The translations under genes and the position numbers were made by a program. A stretch of 64,000 nt of DNA from AG-12 sp027319585. GTDB lineage: Bacteria > Chloroflexota > Dormibacteria > Aeolococcales > Bog-877. The stretch lies in assembly GCA_027319585.1 (NCBI GenBank), contig DAHVMY010000002.1, positions 45,334 to 109,333 of the forward strand. Direction: 5' to 3'. Below are positions 59,106 through 64,000 of the stretch, one piece after another. The notes beneath the pieces are model-generated. The model worked only from the letters and a program-made list of their open reading frames with translations, was not told where the DNA came from and ran no database searches. The first letter of the stretch is position 1, and the number at the start of each line of letters is the position of its first letter.

Positions 59106-60478
59106 ATCCAGCCGACGAAGAGCGCAGCCCGTTCGAGTCGAAACTCCGGCAGGAGTTAGCGAGTGTGTGGGTGCCCGACTCCTTAGGCAGCCGCATCGCG
59201 TCGCGGAGGCGGCGACGTCACGTCCGGCCGACGGGAAGCCTCACTTCACTGGCCGCCTTCGTCCTGGTCGTCATTGTGGCCACAGCAGCTGCGTATGCCG
59301 CGCTCCAACCCCGCCACGGACAGGCACCAGGAGGCGCTCTCGCTCCACTGGGACCCGTCTGCTTGGCGCCCGGATCCGTCCAACTGATGGCCGTGAGCGG
59401 AGCCTCTCCGCGGGATGTCTGGACGGTCGGCGGGATCATCGTGAGGCGGAATGAGCCATGGCAGACCCTGGCAGAGCGCTGGACCGGAGCACGGTGGCAA
59501 GTGGTACAGACGCCCAGCCCCGGGGACGAGTACAACATGCTGCTGGGAGTGGCAGTTGTTGGCCCCGGTGACGCTTGGGCCGTGGGATTCTCCCAGGGCA
59601 GATCCGGGGAGCGGCCGCTCATCGAGCACTGGGACGGACGCCGGTGGGTCGACGTCTCCTCGCCAAGCCTCGGCCTCACTGGCCTCACGGCCTCGGCCAG
59701 CCTCACGGCCGTCAGCGCGTCCGGCCCCGCGGACGCGTGGGCCGTTGGGTGGGAAGCCAACGGAGGGGCGGCGCAGCAACCGATCACTGAGCACTGGAAC
59801 GGTACGAACTGGACTCTAGTTGCTTCGCCGCGCCTGCCCATGCCCGATTCCCGGGGGCCGACCGGGGCGGTGCTGACGGCGATAGCCGACATCTCTCTAA
59901 CCGACGCCTGGGCGGTCGGATACTACACGGGCAACAACCGCAGCCAGGCGTTGATCGAGCACTGGGATGGGCAGAGCTGGCTCCAGAGCTCTCCCCCGTC
60001 TGTCGAAGACGGCGTCAGCTCCCTGACCGGTGTGGTGGCCTCAGCGCCGGGAAGGCTATGGGCGACAGGCGCTCCTGAAGGGCCTAGCTCTCACTACCCT
60101 GCGTTGGTTGTTGCACTAGAAGGAGGTCACTGGCAGGTGATTCGGGCAACAGGGACAGGCCACCTGTACGCTGCTCTGGCAGGGATGGCCATCGATCCTG
60201 GCGGGGAGCGCTGGGCGGTCGGCTACACCAGGGCGAGCACCCAGGCTCCGGAGCGCGCCCTCATAGTCCGTTCTAGTTCCCACGGCTGGACCACGGTGTC
60301 CGCGCCCGAGACCGGACCTGGTGGGAGCGTCCTCGTTGGAGTGACGGCCATCTCGCAGACCGACGCTTGGGCGGTTGGATCGGTCCCTTCGCTGACTTGC
60401 GGCGGCCCCGGGTATCCCCTGATTGAGCATTGGAACGGTCACCGGTGGGAGGTGTCCGTACTTGGCAGGCGACAATAG
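59102..60478 (+). CDS. Membrane-tethered seven-bladed propeller protein, possible anti-sigma sensor
   Basis: A 458-residue protein: a short cytosolic N-terminus (1-46: FESKLRQELASVWVPDSLGS, then RIASRRRRR), one transmembrane helix (47-68), then an outer part built of repeats. The mark DAWAVG recurs at about 105, 157, 211, 268, 318, 369 and 421 (DVWTVG, DAWAVG x3, RLWATG, ERWAVG, DAWAVG), mostly with IEHWDGxxW between: seven blades. No zinc anti-sigma motif is seen. Coupling to the ECF gene suggests the N-terminus holds the sigma and the propeller senses an outside ligand (inference). Confidence 0.75.
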   Translation: MNPADEERSPFESKLRQELASVWVPDSLGSRIASRRRRRHVRPTGSLTSLAAFVLVVIVATAAAYAALQPRHGQAPGGALAPLGPVCLAPGSVQLMAVSGASPRDVWTVGGIIVRRNEPWQTLAERWTGARWQVVQTPSPGDEYNMLLGVAVVGPGDAWAVGFSQGRSGERPLIEHWDGRRWVDVSSPSLGLTGLTASASLTAVSASGPADAWAVGWEANGGAAQQPITEHWNGTNWTLVASPRLPMPDSRGPTGAVLTAIADISLTDAWAVGYYTGNNRSQALIEHWDGQSWLQSSPPSVEDGVSSLTGVVASAPGRLWATGAPEGPSSHYPALVVALEGGHWQVIRATGTGHLYAALAGMAIDPGGERWAVGYTRASTQAPERALIVRSSSHGWTTVSAPETGPGGSVLVGVTAISQTDAWAVGSVPSLTCGGPGYPLIEHWNGHRWEVSVLGRRQ

Positions 60479-60496
60479 AGGACAAGAGAGCATCCC

Positions 60497-60712
60497 TTAC
60501 TTCGGCAGGATGTTGTCAACCCCCGCGACTGGTGGCGAGTCGGCCAGCGCGCGTCCGATCCTCACGAGCGTGCGTGGGGCCACCGGCCTGCCTGCCAGAG
60601 CTGCAGTTACGGTTGGGGCACTTACTCGTGCGGCCCGCGCGAGATCGGCGTTTCCCCAGCCACGGCGGGCCATCTCGAGCCGGAGACGGTCAGTTGCCAG
60701 AACAATGCTCAT
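60497..60712 (-). CDS. Small XRE-like helix-turn-helix protein
   Basis: A 71-residue protein: RLRLEMARRGWGNADLARAA, then VSAPTVTAALAGRPVAPRTL, forming a five-helix Cro/CI-like DNA-binding domain. It ends 19 bp from the convergent propeller gene. Upstream lies the IS256-type remnant. Such genes are common on plasmids and integrative elements, where they control copy number or excision; the target here is unknown. Confidence 0.72.
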   Translation of the reverse strand: MSIVLATDRLRLEMARRGWGNADLARAARVSAPTVTAALAGRPVAPRTLVRIGRALADSPPVAGVDNILPK

Positions 60713-60864
60713 GTCCGATCCCCATGCCGGTCACCATCCGGGCCGAGCGGGTCAGGATCGCTTGTTTCGGCGCCGCCCACGCTCGGCCTCGTCCCGACTC
60801 CCGCGATGCTGGGCGCCTACGTCCCCATCCGTTAGACCTTCTGCACCCAAGGCCGTGGGGGCCC

Positions 60865-60972
60865 CCCAACACCAACTGCCTGCTGCGCCTGGCCATGGCT
60901 GTTCTCCAGGAGCAGCACCACGAGTGGCAGGGCGGGAAGCGCCACTTCTCCCAGGAGGCCCTGGCCTTGTAG
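60865..60972 (+). pseudogene. 3' remnant of an IS256/Mutator-type transposase
   Basis: The last about 36 codons read NTNCLLRLAMAVLQEQHHEW, then QGGKRHFSQEALAL and a stop. This matches the C-terminal end of IS256-family transposases (LLRL...LLEQ.(D/E)EW...RRY). Upstream coding sequence is gone. It abuts the truncated Rep-like gene, so an insertion followed by deletion probably destroyed both. Confidence 0.5.
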
Positions 60973-61568
60973 TAGCAACGGGCCATGAGGTCACCGCCGC
61001 CGAAGTCGAAGCCGCTCGGACGGCGGCCCCGGAGATGGGCCTGGTCCCGGGCCGGCGTCGAGTACACGCGCCGGCACACCCGACGGCAGTGGAGCCGATC
61101 AAAGTCGTCGACGGCGGGGGACCAGCCCCGGGTGTCGCAGTACAGGTCCAGCCGCGAGATCCCGAGTTGGGGCTCGCTCCGCATCACGCTCGCCGCCAGC
61201 CACTTTGAGATCTCGGCCTGGGCCCCGTGGGCGCCCCGGGAGAGGAGACAGGCGGAGTGCGTCTGGATGAAGACCGGCGGGAAGGGGGATGGCGCCCCGA
61301 TCGCCACCTCTATGTTGGGTGAGCTGGCCCAGAACGGATAGCTCCTCCACCCGTGCGGACGCAGGGCCACCGAGAGGGACTGCTCACCCCAGGTGACCAC
61401 CTGGAGCTCCTTCGAGGACTGCGCCTCGCGCTTGAGCGCCTCCAGGAAGACGAGGAGCCCCTCCTGCAACTCTCCCCGGACCGAGACGTGGAGCGTGTCC
61501 ACCCCCGAGCTGAGGACCTTGAGACCACCCATCACGAGGTACCCGGAGGGTCGTCTGAACTCGGGCAT
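60973..61568 (-). pseudogene. Truncated replication-initiator-like gene
   Basis: About 198 residues from ATG 61568: LSSGVDTLHVSVRGELQEGL, FIQTHSACLLSRGAHGAQAE, GISRLDLYCDTRGWSP and RRPSGFDFGGGDLMARCYYKA. This order resembles Rep_trans-like initiators of plasmids and integrative elements (SRxDLxxDxxGW, GDxxARxYxK). Beyond ARCYYKA the reading turns into unrelated sequence at the transposase remnant, so the C-terminal third is missing. The upstream side meets the group II intron within 120 bp. The family call is moderate. Confidence 0.5.
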
Positions 61569-62222
61569 GTATTTTCCCACCAGTGCGACACGAGGTCGCA
61601 CACGTAGCCGTCGGAACTCATCGAACACGTAGGAGGGGACAATGAGGATCTGACCTGGGGTTCTGCCCCCTGACCCTACCGGAGCGTGCGGCGGGAGCAA
61701 TCCCGCGGTGCGGAGCCTCTGGGACACAGGACATCTCGCCCTCGGGCGGCAGCCGAACCGTGAGGAGAGGCTGTGACTGCCAGCACCAGGCGGTCGGAGG
61801 CTGGGTTGGATGGTATGGCCAGCGCAGGCGAACTGCCGATAAACGCCGTCAAAATAGACAAGCCGAAGATGCTGTGCCGTAAGGCTGAAGGCTTGGACCA
61901 AAAGGTAGGTGGCCCGGAGCAGGGGTTTAGTGGTACCCTGCCGCAGACACTGCGGCCACCGGCGGAGAGGCAGGGCCTAACCCATCCGGGTACGTGTGTG
62001 GAACGTGGTAAGCCCGTAGTTTTCCCCTTCGGGGACAGCAAGCTGCAAGGCGAGCCTATGGGACTGCGGGTAAAGGATCGCGGAGGACGCGAAGGCCATC
62101 CTGTAATGGGATGGACAGGAGTTGAGCCACCTGGCGACATCACTCCACGCGAAAGCGGGCAGACTTCCGCGAGGTCTCTCGTCACGAGAGAGTTTGGCAA
62201 AGCGATCAAGGAGGCAAAGCAG

Positions 62223-63836
62223 ATGGCGGGAGAACGTGTACGAGGCGGCCCCAGAGCGGGCAGCTTCGCCCTGTCTCCTGGTGCGGCCTCCCACGGAGCA
62301 GACGACTGGAACCAGATCGACTGGAACCATGCTCGCCAAACCGTGCGTCGTCTCCAAGCGCGTATCGTGAAGGCAACTCAGGAAGGCCGGTGGGGTGAGG
62401 TGAGAGCCTTGCAACATCTGCTAACCCACTCGTTCAGCGGCAAAGCGGTTGCGGTGAAGCGAGTGACGGAGAATCGAGGCAAGCGGACGCCGGGGGTTGA
62501 TGGGGAAACCTGGAACACCCCGGCCCGGAAAGTAAGAGCCATACATGAACTGGGGCAGCGTGGGTACCATGCCCGCCCGCTCCGGCGAGTGTACATAGCA
62601 AAGCGAAACACACCAAAAATGCGCCCTCTGGGTATCCCGGTTATGAAGGACCGCGCGATGCAGGCTCTTTACTTGCAAGCGCTCAGCCCCATCGCCGAGA
62701 CCACAGGGGACGAGCGCTCCTACGGCTTTCGTCCAGCGAGTTCGGCTGCGGATGCCATTGCATATTGCTTCATATTGCTCGCTCGCAAGGGCTCCCCGCA
62801 GTGGATTATGGAAGGCGACATTGTTTCGTGTTTCGACCGCATCAGCCATGCTTGGCTCTTAACGCACGTGCCAATGGAGCGATCCATCTTGCACAAGTGG
62901 CTGAAGGCTGGATTCATGCACCAGCCCGTGGTCTATCCGACCGAGGCGGGTACTCCGCAAGGGGGTATCGCCTCACCTGTACTCGCCAATATGGCTCTGG
63001 ATGGTCTCCAGCGGGCACTCCGGGAACGCTTCCCGCAGCTGTCTTCAGGCTCGACTCTCCATCAGGTCAACATGGTTAGGTACGCTGACGACTTCATTAT
63101 TACGGGAGACTCGCGAGAGGTTCTTGAAACTGAAGTCAGACCTCTCCTGGAACGCTTTCTGGGAGAGCGAGGGCTGGAACTCTCCTCGGAGAAGACAGCT
63201 ATTACCCATATAGACACGGGCTTTGACTTCCTGGGCCAAACGCTACGGAAGTATCACGGCAAGCTGCGCACGACTCCGTCCAAGCAGCGAACCCATGCCT
63301 TCCTGCGCGAAGTCCGGGCAGTCATCAAAGGGAACAAAGCGGTCACGGCCGGCTCATTGGTGCAACAGCTCAACCCCATGATTCGTGGCTGGGCCATGTA
63401 CCACCGGCACGCGGCCAGCAGCAAGACCTTTGCGTACGTGGATCACACAATCTGGAAGGCGCTCTGGAACTGGGCACGGCGGCGGCACCCGGCGAAGGGC
63501 CTCGGATGGGTCAAGGCGAAGTATTTCTCTGCCCACCGCGGCCGCCAATGGGTGTTCACGGGTCAGGTGACCAATGCCAGGGGCGAGAAGCACGACTTGC
63601 GAATCTTCTTCGCAAGCTCAGTGCGGATCCGGCGGCACATTTTGGTGCGTGGATCTGCCAACCCCTTCGACCCCCGGTGGGCAGCTTACTTCAAGGCCCG
63701 GCATGGCCGGAACCGGAAGATTGCCTACCACGACCGGCAGCGACACCTCTCCCGAGTGGCCGACGGTCCCAACAGCACGTCCTCGTCCGTGCCCACCACA
63801 ACCCGTAGAGTTGCCCCGTCCCTAACAGGACGGTAG
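62223..63836 (+). CDS. ltrA: Group II intron reverse transcriptase/maturase
   Basis: A 537-residue protein. RT domain: N-terminal WNQIDWNHARQTVRRLQARI, GKRTPGVDGETW, KMRPLGIPVMKDRAMQAL, RSYGFRPASSAADAI, MEGDIVSCFD (catalytic Asp), GTPQGGIASPVLANMALD and the core YADDF (287-291). The maturase domain (X) has LNPMIRGWAMYHRH. The C-terminus (RNRKIAYHDRQRHLS) lacks a Cys-bearing HNH endonuclease, so insertion probably uses single-stranded or replicating targets. ATG 62223 follows AAGGAGG; the open frame upstream to 61773 is intron RNA sequence, not protein. Confidence 0.93.
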   Translation: MAGERVRGGPRAGSFALSPGAASHGADDWNQIDWNHARQTVRRLQARIVKATQEGRWGEVRALQHLLTHSFSGKAVAVKRVTENRGKRTPGVDGETWNTPARKVRAIHELGQRGYHARPLRRVYIAKRNTPKMRPLGIPVMKDRAMQALYLQALSPIAETTGDERSYGFRPASSAADAIAYCFILLARKGSPQWIMEGDIVSCFDRISHAWLLTHVPMERSILHKWLKAGFMHQPVVYPTEAGTPQGGIASPVLANMALDGLQRALRERFPQLSSGSTLHQVNMVRYADDFIITGDSREVLETEVRPLLERFLGERGLELSSEKTAITHIDTGFDFLGQTLRKYHGKLRTTPSKQRTHAFLREVRAVIKGNKAVTAGSLVQQLNPMIRGWAMYHRHAASSKTFAYVDHTIWKALWNWARRRHPAKGLGWVKAKYFSAHRGRQWVFTGQVTNARGEKHDLRIFFASSVRIRRHILVRGSANPFDPRWAAYFKARHGRNRKIAYHDRQRHLSRVADGPNSTSSSVPTTTRRVAPSLTGR

Positions 63837-63845
63837 CAGAGGCTT

Positions 63846-63879
63846 GAGCCGGATGCCGGGAAACTGGCCCGTCCGGTTC
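63846..63879 (+). ncRNA. Group II intron domain V
   Basis: A 34-nt hairpin GAGCCGGATGCCGGGAAACT...GTTC with a GAAA tetraloop, the AGC triad near its base and the two-base bulge on the 3' side. These are the catalytic core features of group II introns; the length is exactly that of the family. Confidence 0.88.
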
Positions 63880-63920
63880 TGAGGGGAGGGGACGGCGGCA
63901 ACGCCGCCCCCTTACCCGAC

Positions 63921-64000
63921 CTGTGTGACAGGGCCAGTGGTGGGTGAGACGCTCCCGGATCCCCACCTGGCGAGCAGAAGCTCCCGGCTCTCATCGACCG
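63921..64000. other. 3' exon side of the intron, window edge
   Basis: 80 bp downstream of the intron end. Too short to assign; no gene recognised. Confidence 0.3.

Larger units (their letters stand above)
61686..63920 (+). mobile_element. Group II intron with reverse transcriptase
   Basis: The 5' boundary is placed at GTGCG (61686), followed by a hairpin GCGGGA-GCAA-TCCCGC, as expected at the start of domain I. A reverse-transcriptase gene fills the middle. Domain V (63846-63879) and a domain VI hairpin (CGGCG-GCAA-CGCCG, 63893-63906) follow. The likely 3' end is near CTTACCCGAC at 63920. About 2.2 kb, intact by eye. It is inserted antisense to, and just upstream of, the Rep-like relic. Boundaries are estimates (within about 10 bp). 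Confidence 0.82.

Noticed and set aside
61773..62222. N-terminal extension of the intron reverse transcriptase
   Set aside because: This stretch is intron RNA domain sequence; the RT family begins near 62223, where a strong AAGGAGG precedes an ATG.
1..64000. CRISPR arrays or tandem repeats
   Set aside because: No regularly spaced direct repeats were seen; the only repeats are the antitoxin relics and short palindromes.

Overview
This is a 64 kb, very GC-rich stretch of bacterial chromosome. It has tightly packed genes, many GTG/TTG starts, stop/start overlaps of the ATGA/GTGA type, and several genes that appear to be read from leaderless transcripts. The gene content mixes families typical of Actinomycetota with ones typical of Chloroflexota: DUF1707, a SigK/RskA-like pair, an ECF42 sigma with its DGPF partner, a sedolisin, an Ehr complex and a PYROXD2-like oxidoreductase. 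This points to a soil member of the Actinomycetota/Chloroflexota/Dormibacterota neighbourhood. That placement is inference; no rRNA or other marker gene is present.

Layout. 0-5.5 kb: end of a MarR gene, a Fur-family regulator divergent from mrp (Fe-S carrier ATPase), and a drug-type ABC exporter in one operon with an HD phosphohydrolase. 5.5-11.5 kb: a sedolisin divergent from a methyltransferase, then a catabolic-looking operon (FAH-type hydrolase, MarR, aldo/keto reductase, DppA-type D-aminopeptidase). 12.1-19.7 kb: a six-gene operon for a complex I/group 4 hydrogenase-like membrane complex whose large subunit has lost all four NiFe cysteines (Ehr type). 19.5-26 kb: MarR, a KimA-like transporter, a methyltransferase and a membrane-anchored putative glycosidase. 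26-36 kb: aldo/keto reductase and FAD oxidoreductase, zwf, thiolase, alpha/beta hydrolase, MFS sugar-type carrier, GH5 glycosidase. 36-43 kb: secreted protein, small membrane proteins, tatA/tatC, ECF sigma/anti-sigma pair, MFS carrier. 43-50 kb: aspartyl protease, then a compact cluster of two esterases facing a translationally coupled three-ligase operon (ATP-grasp, circularly permuted ATP-grasp, YbdK/GCS2). This cluster is the best candidate here for an undescribed biosynthetic system. 50-56 kb: mini M50-like protease, tag, ECF42 sigma and YCII partner, photolyase.

From about 56 kb rightwards the character changes. There are a 3' fragment of tRNA-Gly(CCC), an AT-rich patch, two toxin-antitoxin modules, two decayed copies of one antitoxin, an ECF sigma coupled to a membrane-tethered seven-bladed propeller, a truncated Rep-like gene next to an IS256-type transposase remnant, and a complete group II intron. 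This looks like the scarred end of an integrated mobile element.

How the genes connect: the Ehr complex, Zwf, aldo/keto reductases and FAD enzyme form a redox theme. Tat export and two membrane-tethered glycosidases suggest work at the cell surface. The ligase/esterase block probably makes and trims a small amide-linked product.
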